Positions 1 to 6,628 of a DNA stretch of 41,661 nt are shown here, in pieces; position 1 is the first letter of the stretch, and every line of letters starts with the position of its first letter. The notes below the pieces were generated by a model. It made no database searches and was not told the DNA's origin. It worked only from the letters and a program-made list of their open reading frames with translations. The DNA comes from DAOTVY01 sp041082245 (GTDB lineage: Bacteria; Chloroflexota; Chloroflexia; DTKN01): positions 1 to 41,661 of the forward strand of contig JBDOIE010000052.1 in assembly GCA_041082245.1 (NCBI GenBank), read 5' to 3'. A program made the position numbers and the translations under genes.

Positions 1-112
1 GCCGTCCCTGCCCGAGCAACTCCCAGGAAACGGCGTGCGCCACCCCGCCTTCCTGCTCCACCCAGACCCAGACGCCGCGCCAGGTTGTGGGATCGTGTGG
101 TTGAAGCACCAT
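1..112 (-). CDS. etfA: Electron transfer flavoprotein alpha subunit, N-terminal fragment
   Basis: Only the first 37 codons lie in the window; the gene runs off the left edge. The start is the ATG at 110-112, preceded by a GAGGAGGT ribosome site that overlaps the end of etfB. The visible peptide (MVLQPHDPTTWRGVWVWVEQ, then a stretch ending SWELLGQG) matches the usual EtfA opening, a short beta strand ending in V-E-Q followed by a helix containing ELLG. EtfA binds FAD in its C-terminal half (not visible here) and pairs with EtfB to carry electrons from acyl-CoA dehydrogenase. Position 12 bases after etfB makes the assignment strong despite the short length. Confidence 0.85.
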   Translation of the reverse strand, partial: MVLQPHDPTTWRGVWVWVEQEGGVAHAVSWELLGQGR

Positions 113-124
113 CGCGACCTCCTC

Positions 125-934
125 TCAGAGGATCTTGAGCCCGAGCAACCGCTCCGCCAGGGCGGCTGCCTGCTCTTCGGGGGTTGCACCGCCGATGAGC
201 TCCACCTTTCCCGCGCGCGCCGGGGGATACTCGACCCGGAGCACGCGGCTTGGGGAACCCTGAAGGCCGAACCCCGCGGAATTCGCGCCGGCCGCGACGA
301 GATCCGCCGCCGTCCATACCGGCACCGGCATCCTGGAGGCCTTACGGATCCCGAGCAGGGTCGGATAGCGCGGCTGGTTGATGTCCTTGACCACGCTCAC
401 TGCTGCCGGCAGGGAGCTCTCCACCACCTCGCGGCGACCCTCAAGCAGCCGTTCCACGACGATCTTGCGGCCGGCCGGGTCGAGCGAACGCACCTTGAAC
501 ACGAAGGTCAGCGCCGGGATGCCCAGGAAGCGCGCCACGGCGGGCGCAACCACCCCGGTCGTACCATCGGTGGATTGCTTGCCAAAGAGCACCAGGTCAA
601 AGTCGCCGATCTTGCGGATCGCCTGGGCCAGGGTATAGGCCGTCGCCCAGGCATCGGCGCCTTCGAACTGGGGATCGGACAGGAGGATCGCCTCGTCGAC
701 CCCCATCGCCAGTGCTTTTTTCAGCGCCTCGGTTGCCTCCGCCGGGCCCATCGAGAGCGCGGTTACCTTGCCGCCGAACTTTTCGCGGGCGAGCAACGCC
801 TCTTCGATGGCGTACTCGTCAAAGACGTTCACCATCGTCGGCATGCCGGCCAGGAGGAGTTCCCCACGCGCGGTGTCCACCTTGACCGGCGCCTCCGTGT
901 CCGGCACCTGTTTGATGCAGACGATCGTGTGCAA
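125..934 (-). CDS. etfB: Electron transfer flavoprotein beta subunit
   Basis: A 269-residue protein, normal length for EtfB. It opens with CIKQVPDTE, the family signature, and contains GKQSTDGTTGVVAP near residues 120-135, the AMP/FAD-handling loop of ETF beta. It forms a cytoplasmic heterodimer with EtfA and takes electrons from the acyl-CoA dehydrogenase encoded just upstream. The start is a TTG at 932-934 with a strong AAAGGAGG site five bases before it; no better ATG exists. A 15-bp GC-rich hairpin (955-989) separates it from the dehydrogenase gene. Whether this ETF is a simple carrier or a bifurcating type cannot be decided from the beta subunit alone. Confidence 0.95.
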   Translation of the reverse strand: MHTIVCIKQVPDTEAPVKVDTARGELLLAGMPTMVNVFDEYAIEEALLAREKFGGKVTALSMGPAEATEALKKALAMGVDEAILLSDPQFEGADAWATAYTLAQAIRKIGDFDLVLFGKQSTDGTTGVVAPAVARFLGIPALTFVFKVRSLDPAGRKIVVERLLEGRREVVESSLPAAVSVVKDINQPRYPTLLGIRKASRMPVPVWTAADLVAAGANSAGFGLQGSPSRVLRVEYPPARAGKVELIGGATPEEQAAALAERLLGLKIL

Positions 935-954
935 CGGGACCTCCTTTCAGGGAT

Positions 955-989
955 CCCCCTTCCCTCCCGTTTCCCGGGAGGGAAGGGGG
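955..989 (-). other. Intercistronic hairpin between acyl-CoA dehydrogenase gene and etfB
   Basis: 955-969 and 975-989 are perfect 15-bp complements with a 5-base loop. The downstream side on the minus strand lacks a T run and runs into the etfB ribosome site within about 10 bases. It therefore looks like an mRNA-stability or expression-tuning element rather than an intrinsic terminator. Confidence 0.6.
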
Positions 990-996
990 AAAGGCT

Positions 997-2220
997 TTAC
1001 ACCTGCTGCGGACCCCAGCGGTACGGGAGGAATTCCTTGCCCAGGATCTCACGCGCGATGATGATGCGCATGATGTTCGTCGTGCCTTCCGCGCCGATGG
1101 AGTAGGAGCGGATGCCCCGGATTCCCATCTCGATGGGGAACTCTTTGGAGTAGCCCGCAGCTCCAAACCAGTCCGCGACCTCGTTCATCACCTGCCAGGC
1201 GTAGATCGGCGCGCGGAGCTTGGCCATCGCGGCCGCCTTGGCCACATCGGACGCCGTGGCGGACTGGTCCTGCCACATCTTGTCCATCAGCCAGGCTGCC
1301 TTGTAGGTGAGCAGCCGCGCCTCCTCGATGTTTGCGGCGTGTTCGGCGAGCGGGAACTGTATTCCCTCGAAGGCCGCGATCGGCCGGCCGAAGGCGTAGC
1401 GCTGCTTGATGTAGTCGATCCCCATCTCCAGCACTGCCTCCGCCGCGCCCACGCAGGTGGCTCCGATGAGCACGCGTGCTGCCGAAAAGCCCTCCATCGC
1501 GTAGTAGAAGCCACGGCCTTCTTCGCCGATGCGGTTCTTGTCGGGGAGATAAACATCTTCCAGGGTGAAGCCGCCGGTCGAGATGCCAGCCCGTCCCATG
1601 TCTTCGATCAACGTAGTGGAAATGCCCGGGGTGTCCTTGATGGGTACGGCGAAGAAGGTGAACCCGCGGTGGCCGGCTTTCGGGTCCGTGCGGCAAAGCG
1701 TCATGTGGATCCCACCCAGCCGTTTGGATTCGGCGATCCCGGAGATGTACATCTTCTCGCCGTTGAGCACCCAGCCATCGCCCTTGCGCTCCGCTTTGGT
1801 GCGGGTGGCACCGAGGATGTCGGACCCACCGGAGGGCTCGGTGGTGGCGATTCCCAGGAACGCTTCTCCCTTGGTCACCCTCGGGAGGATCTCGGCCTTC
1901 AGCTCGGGGCTGGCGTAGTGGTCAAAGACGGAGCCCCAGGAAGCCATCACAAGGTACAGAACCGGGACGGCTACGCTGACGTCCGCCCGACCGAGCTCCT
2001 CGGCAGCGATGGCCGCTTCCATCCAAGAAGCACCCATCCCACCGTACTCTTCGGAGACGGTGCAGGCGAGCAGGCCCAGGTCTGCCATCCCCTTGATGAC
2101 CTCGTCCGGGATTTTGCCTTCCTGGTCCATCTGGCGCACGATCGGCTTGATGACGCTCTGGGCAAAATCCCGCACCGACGCGCGCCACATCTCTTGCTCT
2201 TTGGTAAATCCGAAGTCCAT
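997..2220 (-). CDS. Acyl-CoA dehydrogenase
   Basis: A 407-residue flavoprotein of the acyl-CoA dehydrogenase family that oxidises an acyl-CoA to the 2,3-enoyl-CoA and passes electrons to ETF. Visible motifs are TEPSGGSD at residues 127-134 (flavin/substrate loop), YAFGRPIAAFEGIQ at 275-288, and GAEGTTNIMR at 376-385. Glu378 of the last motif aligns with the catalytic base of medium-chain dehydrogenases. I start at the ATG at 2220, which has AGAAAGGAG upstream; the longer in-frame reading (to 2286) crosses that site and adds a non-family extension. It sits between korBC and etfB in one operon, so the substrate is probably the acyl-CoA made by the oxidoreductase or a fatty acyl-CoA. Chain length cannot be read from the sequence. 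Confidence 0.93.
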   Translation of the reverse strand: MDFGFTKEQEMWRASVRDFAQSVIKPIVRQMDQEGKIPDEVIKGMADLGLLACTVSEEYGGMGASWMEAAIAAEELGRADVSVAVPVLYLVMASWGSVFDHYASPELKAEILPRVTKGEAFLGIATTEPSGGSDILGATRTKAERKGDGWVLNGEKMYISGIAESKRLGGIHMTLCRTDPKAGHRGFTFFAVPIKDTPGISTTLIEDMGRAGISTGGFTLEDVYLPDKNRIGEEGRGFYYAMEGFSAARVLIGATCVGAAEAVLEMGIDYIKQRYAFGRPIAAFEGIQFPLAEHAANIEEARLLTYKAAWLMDKMWQDQSATASDVAKAAAMAKLRAPIYAWQVMNEVADWFGAAGYSKEFPIEMGIRGIRSYSIGAEGTTNIMRIIIAREILGKEFLPYRWGPQQV

Positions 2221-2296
2221 GGCCTTCTCCTTTCTGGACTGTCGGCACCCCCACACCGGGGGCTTCCAACGGACACCTTCCTGCACGAGGCCGAAG

Positions 2297-3625
2297 CTAG
2301 CCGAGCAGGGCGAGCCCGGCCTCGAGAGCTGCCAGATTCTCCTGAGCGACCTCTGGCCGCTGGCCCAGGCTAACCGCCTCTCGCAGGGCCTCGATCGGCA
2401 GGAGCTCCGTATCGCGCACCAGCACTGCCAGGGCCATCATCGCCTGGTCCTTCTTCCCCGCCCGCGTCAGGTCCAGCGGGACGACCTGTGCCTCCGTCTC
2501 CACTGGCAACAGGTCGCTCCGGATGTACAGGCGTGCGTCCGGCCGCAACTGGTGCACCGTGCGCCGTGTTACCTTGAGCCCCTCCGGGGCCAGCACCAGC
2601 ATCAGGTCGGGGGAAGGGATTCCGGTGTAACGGATCTCCTCTGGGCTGAGGATCACTTCCGAGACCGAATGGCCCGTTTGCACGGTCACCGGATAGTCGT
2701 CGCGCTGGGTCGCCCACAGGCCGGCCATCACACCGGCCCGGCCGAGCGTCGTCGCCGTGGAGCGGATCTTCTGGCCGGCCGCGCCCGCGATCACGATATG
2801 GGTCTTCGTGCGCACCGGGCTCTCGTACCGCTTCGGGAGCGCCTGCACAGGCAACGGGCGCTGGCCGGCCAGGGTTGCCACCAGTTCCCGGTAGGCACGG
2901 CTGTACTCCGCGCGCTGTTCGCGGTGCACGATCCCCCGGGTCAGACCGCGCTCGGCCATCGCGCTTTCCAGACCCCGGCGCGTGAGCCGGTTGCTCGGGA
3001 CGAAATAGGCGGTGCATAGCTCCCAGATGTCGAAGAAGGCAAACCCTTCGCCCGCGATCGCCTCCGCGATCCAGTCGGTGAGCTCGGGGTCGAAGGCAGT
3101 GGCCCGCACGACCATGGCGCCGCCGCTGGCGGCGACGATGCCGCACAGGTCGAGCGGGTACTCCAGGTTACCCAGACGGGTAGTTGCCGTAGTGGCGCCG
3201 TGCGGCGTGGTCACCGAGTGCTGGCCACCGGTCATGCCGAAGTTAAAGTTGTCCAGGAGGAGCACGGTGATGCCGATGTTCCGTCGCGCCGCATTGATCA
3301 GATGATGCCCACCGATGCCAGCCCCGCCATCTCCCATGATCACGATCACCTTGAGGTCGGGGTTCGCCAGTTTGATCCCGCTGGCATAGGTGACGGAACG
3401 GCCGTGGAGCCCGTGGAAGGCGTTCGTGACAAAGTACTGGTCGGAAAGCCCCGAGCAGCCGATGTCGGAAACGATCACCACCTGTCGCGGATCGAGCTGC
3501 AGGCGCACCAGGGCCTCGTTCAACTTGTCCAGTACCAGCCCATGGCTGCACCCGGGACAGAACGGATAGGGCAGACGGGCCGTATCCAGGTATGTTGGCC
3601 AGCGGAGTTGGGTCTCTGTTGCCAT
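2297..3625 (-). CDS. 2-oxoacid:ferredoxin oxidoreductase, fused beta and gamma subunits
   Basis: A 442-residue fusion. Residues 1 to about 230 are the ThDP-binding beta subunit: CPGCSHG (23-29), GDGGAGIGG (98-106) and NFNFGMTGGQHS. Cys23, Cys26, Cys57 (in DIGCSG) and Cys204 are the probable [4Fe-4S] ligands. Residues about 273-442 are a gamma-type domain (IVIAGAAGQKIRST onward) with a somewhat degenerate glycine loop. With KorA it would oxidatively decarboxylate a 2-oxoacid to an acyl-CoA and reduce ferredoxin. No ferredoxin-like delta subunit is encoded nearby. The start has GGAGGATACG before it and lies 24 bases after korA. 2-oxoglutarate, branched-chain 2-oxoacids or indolepyruvate are all possible; the neighbouring beta-oxidation genes favour branched-chain acids. 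Confidence 0.88.
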   Translation of the reverse strand: MATETQLRWPTYLDTARLPYPFCPGCSHGLVLDKLNEALVRLQLDPRQVVIVSDIGCSGLSDQYFVTNAFHGLHGRSVTYASGIKLANPDLKVIVIMGDGGAGIGGHHLINAARRNIGITVLLLDNFNFGMTGGQHSVTTPHGATTATTRLGNLEYPLDLCGIVAASGGAMVVRATAFDPELTDWIAEAIAGEGFAFFDIWELCTAYFVPSNRLTRRGLESAMAERGLTRGIVHREQRAEYSRAYRELVATLAGQRPLPVQALPKRYESPVRTKTHIVIAGAAGQKIRSTATTLGRAGVMAGLWATQRDDYPVTVQTGHSVSEVILSPEEIRYTGIPSPDLMLVLAPEGLKVTRRTVHQLRPDARLYIRSDLLPVETEAQVVPLDLTRAGKKDQAMMALAVLVRDTELLPIEALREAVSLGQRPEVAQENLAALEAGLALLG

Positions 3626-3649
3626 CGTATCCTCCAGGGAGCGCAGGCA

Positions 3650-4768
3650 CTAGCGCAGCGCCTCCAGGATTTCCTGCGGTGTGATCAGTTCGCCGTCCAC
3701 CCGGTGCACGCCCACCACCTCGATCCCGCGCGGCGTTGCGAGCCGCTCGACCTCCAGACGGTACTGTCCCAGGTTCAGTTCCGCGACCACTACCCGCTCG
3801 ATCCCCTCGAGCGCTTCCAGGATCGCGCGCTCAGGCACCGGCCACAGCGTAAGGACGGTGAGCGCCGAGGCCTTGTGTCCCGCTGCGCGGGCCAGGGCTA
3901 CCGCCTCCCACATCGCCCGGGCCGTGGTGCCGTAGCTCAGGAAGAGTGTCCGGGCGCCGGGCTGCAGATCCGCCTTGACCATCGCGATCTCGTCCCGATG
4001 GGCATCGATCTTGGCCGCAAGGTGCCGGTTCAGCCGATCGACCTTCACAGGGTCTTTGGTGAGATAGCCGAACTCGTCGTGGGTGGAAGTCGTGAAGCGG
4101 ACGATGTGCGGGCCCCCGATCGGGGAAAAGAGCGGCGTATCTTCGAGCGCCGCAACCCGGTAGGGGACGAACGGTCCATCCGGCGGGGCATAGCGTCGGG
4201 AGGCCACCGGGGCTGGCTCGAAGGCATCCGCCTCCACCGCGGCGCGGGTGAGCACCATTTCCTTATCGGTCGCCAGGAAGACAGGGGCCCGAAACCGCTC
4301 GGCCAGGTTGAACGCGTGGATCGTCAAGCGGTAGCATTCGGGGATGGTGCTCGGAGCCAGGGCAATGATCGGGTATCCCCCCGAGGTGCCCCAGCGGATG
4401 AACTGCACGTCCCCCTGGGCCACAGTGGTAGCGCCTCCGGTCGCTGGCCCGAGCCGCTGGCAGTCGACGATGACCATGGGGACTTCGCCCATGATCGCCA
4501 GACCGATGTTCTCGCTATAGAGGCTGATCCCCGGGCCCGAAGTCGCCGTCATCACCTTGCGGCCGGCCATCGCGGCCCCGATGCACAGCCCCATCGAGGC
4601 GATCTCGTCCTCGGCCTGGATGGCGATCCCGCCCACTTTGGGCAACTCCCGAAGCATATGCACCAGGATCCCTGAGGCGGGAGTAATGGGGTAACCGGCG
4701 AAAAAGTCGCATCCGGCCGCCAGCGCGCCCCGGGCGATCGCCTCGCTGCCGTCGATGAATTCCCGCAT
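3650..4768 (-). CDS. 2-oxoacid:ferredoxin oxidoreductase alpha subunit
   Basis: A 372-residue alpha subunit of the KorA/VorA type. It has the YPITPAS motif at residues 26-32 and the ATSGPGISLYSE loop, both characteristic of 2-oxoacid:ferredoxin oxidoreductases, followed by a transketolase C-terminal-like domain. It lacks the N-terminal gamma domain found fused in many bacterial KorA proteins; here that domain is attached to the beta subunit instead. It acts in the cytoplasm as a complex with the product of the next gene. The ATG at 4768 has GGAGTG a few bases upstream, and the gene begins 54 bases after the crotonase gene, so the two are probably co-transcribed. Confidence 0.92.
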   Translation of the reverse strand: MREFIDGSEAIARGALAAGCDFFAGYPITPASGILVHMLRELPKVGGIAIQAEDEIASMGLCIGAAMAGRKVMTATSGPGISLYSENIGLAIMGEVPMVIVDCQRLGPATGGATTVAQGDVQFIRWGTSGGYPIIALAPSTIPECYRLTIHAFNLAERFRAPVFLATDKEMVLTRAAVEADAFEPAPVASRRYAPPDGPFVPYRVAALEDTPLFSPIGGPHIVRFTTSTHDEFGYLTKDPVKVDRLNRHLAAKIDAHRDEIAMVKADLQPGARTLFLSYGTTARAMWEAVALARAAGHKASALTVLTLWPVPERAILEALEGIERVVVAELNLGQYRLEVERLATPRGIEVVGVHRVDGELITPQEILEALR

Positions 4769-4822
4769 ACGCCACTCCGCAGTCGCGCAGGATCCTCGTT
4801 CTGTCGCGCCGGATTCGCGTGC

Positions 4823-5764
4823 CTAGCGCCGCTGGAACCGGGCTTCCCGCTTTTCCAGGAAGGCAGAGGTGCCCTCGTTCTTGTCCTCGGTAGCGCAAAT
4901 CAGCCCGAACTGGGCTGCTTCGAAGGCACACGCTTTGTCGAGGGTGGTTTCGGCCCCCACGCGCAAGCAGCGCTTCGCCACTTCCACCGCGATAGGGCCG
5001 TTTTTCAGGATCTGCGCAGCCATCTCGCGTGCCGCGCTCAGGGCGGTGTTTGGAGACTCCGGGTTACAGGTATGGCAATACCCCCAGCGGTCCAGCGGGC
5101 CCCCACACTGCGCGCAGAGGGTCACCGGCTGGCCACAGTTCGGGCAGTGGGCGCCATGCTCGCACGCTGTGCCCCGACAGGGGTTGCCCGGCATCTCCTG
5201 GCCGCATCGGTGGCATACCACACGCTCCACCAGCCCGATCGCCTTCGCCTCCAGGGCGGGGATCTGTTCCCCAGTGAGCACCAGCCGCATGGCCTGCCCC
5301 ATCCCCACCAGACGCGGCAGGCGCTGGGAACCGCCGAACCCGGGGATCAGCCCCAGCTTCACCTCCGGTTGGCCCAGCCGGGCGTTGTCCGAGGCGATGC
5401 GGATGTCCCCCGCCATGGCGAGCTCACATCCCCCGCCCAGGGCGAACCCGTTCACCGCCATGAGCACCACCAGGCGCGAATTTTCCATCTCCAGGAACAA
5501 CTGCTCCGCGCGCCGGCACATCCATTCGCCCGTCTCCGGGGTGAGCTGGCGCAGCTCGTTGATGTCCGCGCCGGCCACAAACGACTTGGGACCCGCCCCG
5601 GTGACGATCAACACCCGTATCGATTCCTGGGACTGGACCTCGTGAAAGGCGGAGATCAGTTCGCCGACGGTCGCGTGGTTGAGGGCGTTGAGGACCTTGG
5701 GGCGGTTGATCGTGATGACGGCTACCTCGCCGTCCACCTGTAGCGCGATGTTCTCGTAGGCCAT
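4823..5764 (-). CDS. Enoyl-CoA hydratase/isomerase with an inserted double zinc ribbon
   Basis: A 313-residue crotonase. Family elements are intact: AGADI (64-68, oxyanion residue), GGGCE with Glu114, and GQPEVKLGLIPGFGG with Glu134. The two glutamates match the catalytic pair of true enoyl-CoA hydratases. Usual members are near 260 residues. The extra length is one insert at about 184-240, between IGLVERVV and the C-terminal helix ALSAAREMAAQI. It holds ten cysteines (184, 187, 196, 201, 207, 210, 217, 220, 230, 233), including four CxxC knuckles, and looks like two zinc ribbons. The start is the ATG at 5764 behind AAGGAGG. It is first in the operon with its own promoter. The likely job is hydration of the enoyl-CoA from the dehydrogenase; the role of the insert is unknown. 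Confidence 0.9.
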   Translation of the reverse strand: MAYENIALQVDGEVAVITINRPKVLNALNHATVGELISAFHEVQSQESIRVLIVTGAGPKSFVAGADINELRQLTPETGEWMCRRAEQLFLEMENSRLVVLMAVNGFALGGGCELAMAGDIRIASDNARLGQPEVKLGLIPGFGGSQRLPRLVGMGQAMRLVLTGEQIPALEAKAIGLVERVVCHRCGQEMPGNPCRGTACEHGAHCPNCGQPVTLCAQCGGPLDRWGYCHTCNPESPNTALSAAREMAAQILKNGPIAVEVAKRCLRVGAETTLDKACAFEAAQFGLICATEDKNEGTSAFLEKREARFQRR

Positions 5765-5809
5765 CGCTTCCTCCTTCATTGGACGGGAGCACCTGCGCAC
5801 CTGCCGGCC

Positions 5810-5837
5810 ATTATAACCGAATTCGCGCGTTTGGCAA
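5810..5837 (-). promoter_or_regulatory. Promoter of the ech-kor-acd-etf operon
   Basis: On the minus strand, TTGCCA (5832-5837), a 16-base spacer and TATAAT (5810-5815) lie upstream of the crotonase start. It diverges from the gntR promoter. No copy of the GTATAC operator half-site is visible next to it. Confidence 0.75.
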
Positions 5838-5871
5838 CTGCGCTCGTGAGAACGTGAACGAAAACGCAATG

Positions 5872-5900
5872 TTGACAACCAGGCCAGACCATGGTAGAAT
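5872..5900 (+). promoter_or_regulatory. Promoter of the gntR operon
   Basis: TTGACA (5872-5877), 17 bases, TAGAAT (5895-5900). It is close to the sigma70 consensus and lies 59 bases before the regulator start. Confidence 0.85.
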
Positions 5901-5902
5901 TC

Positions 5903-5931
5903 GGTATACCGTATACGATGTACAGTATACC
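5903..5931 (+). promoter_or_regulatory. Operator, probably for the adjacent GntR/FCD regulator
   Basis: An inverted repeat made of GGTATACCGTATA (5903-5915) and TGTACAGTATACC (5919-5931), matching at 11 of 13 positions around a 3-base centre. It contains nested palindromes GGTATACC and TGTACA. FadR/VanR-type GntR proteins commonly bind GT-N-AC palindromes of this kind. It starts two bases after the -10 box and covers the expected transcription start, so binding should repress gntR and the three genes behind it. Confidence 0.75.
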
Positions 5932-5958
5932 ACAGAAAAAACCCCGGAGGTAGTCCCG

Positions 5959-6627
5959 ATGGCCGATGGACTCCCGCGGGTCGAGCAGCCGCCCTCCCTT
6001 AAGGACCGCGCCTACGAGACGATCAAACAGGCGATCCTCTCCCTCCAGCTGAAGCCCGGACAACCCCTCGTAGAACAGGAACTCGCCCGTCAACTGGGCA
6101 TCAGCAAGACCCCGGTGCGGGACGCTCTGCAGGAACTCGAGCGCGAAGGGTTCGTCACCCGTGTCCTTTTTAAGGGAACATACGTTACCGAGGTCACGAT
6201 GAAGGACCTGCGCGAGATCTTTCAGCTGCGCGCAGTCCTGGAAGGGCTGGCGGCCCGCCTCGCCACCCCGCGCTTTACCCCACAGGAACTGGACGAACTC
6301 GAGCGCAACCTGGCCCTCTCGGAAGAAGCCCTCGCCGCAGGCGACCGGGCCCGCTGCTCCCGGCTGGGACAGACGCTGCACAACGCGATCATCGAAAAGG
6401 CGGACAACACCCGGCTCACCCTCATCATCCGCAACCTGGACGATCACGTGCAGCGCTTCCGCGCCCTGTCGGACCAGATCAGCGGCCGCCTGAACAAATC
6501 GGTCCGCGAACATCGGCGCATCCTGCAAGCGCTGCGTGCAGGCGATCCCGAGGCGGCCGAGCAGGCACTGCGCGATCACCTTTTCAGCGTGCTGGAGGAC
6601 TTGAGCGCAACTTCGGAGGAGGAGTAG
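5959..6627 (+). CDS. GntR-family transcriptional regulator, FCD (FadR-like) subfamily
   Basis: A 222-residue regulator. Residues about 13-75 form the GntR winged helix (KDRAYETIKQAIL, then ELARQLGISKTPVRDAL as recognition segment). Residues about 85-215 are the all-helical FCD ligand-binding domain with the usual LRAVLEGLAARLA start. I begin at the ATG at 5959, after GGAGG. The longer open frame upstream runs through the promoter and operator and cannot be coding. The ThDP enzyme gene follows after one base, so the regulator probably senses the substrate of that pathway. FCD regulators usually respond to small organic acids. It may also affect the divergent crotonase operon, but no second operator copy was seen there. 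Confidence 0.92.
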   Translation: MADGLPRVEQPPSLKDRAYETIKQAILSLQLKPGQPLVEQELARQLGISKTPVRDALQELEREGFVTRVLFKGTYVTEVTMKDLREIFQLRAVLEGLAARLATPRFTPQELDELERNLALSEEALAAGDRARCSRLGQTLHNAIIEKADNTRLTLIIRNLDDHVQRFRALSDQISGRLNKSVREHRRILQALRAGDPEAAEQALRDHLFSVLEDLSATSEEE

Positions 6628-6628
6628 G

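Noticed and set aside
3200..4675. A 491-codon plus-strand frame opposite korA and korBC
   Set aside because: It crosses two real genes and their intergenic ribosome site and has no family features.
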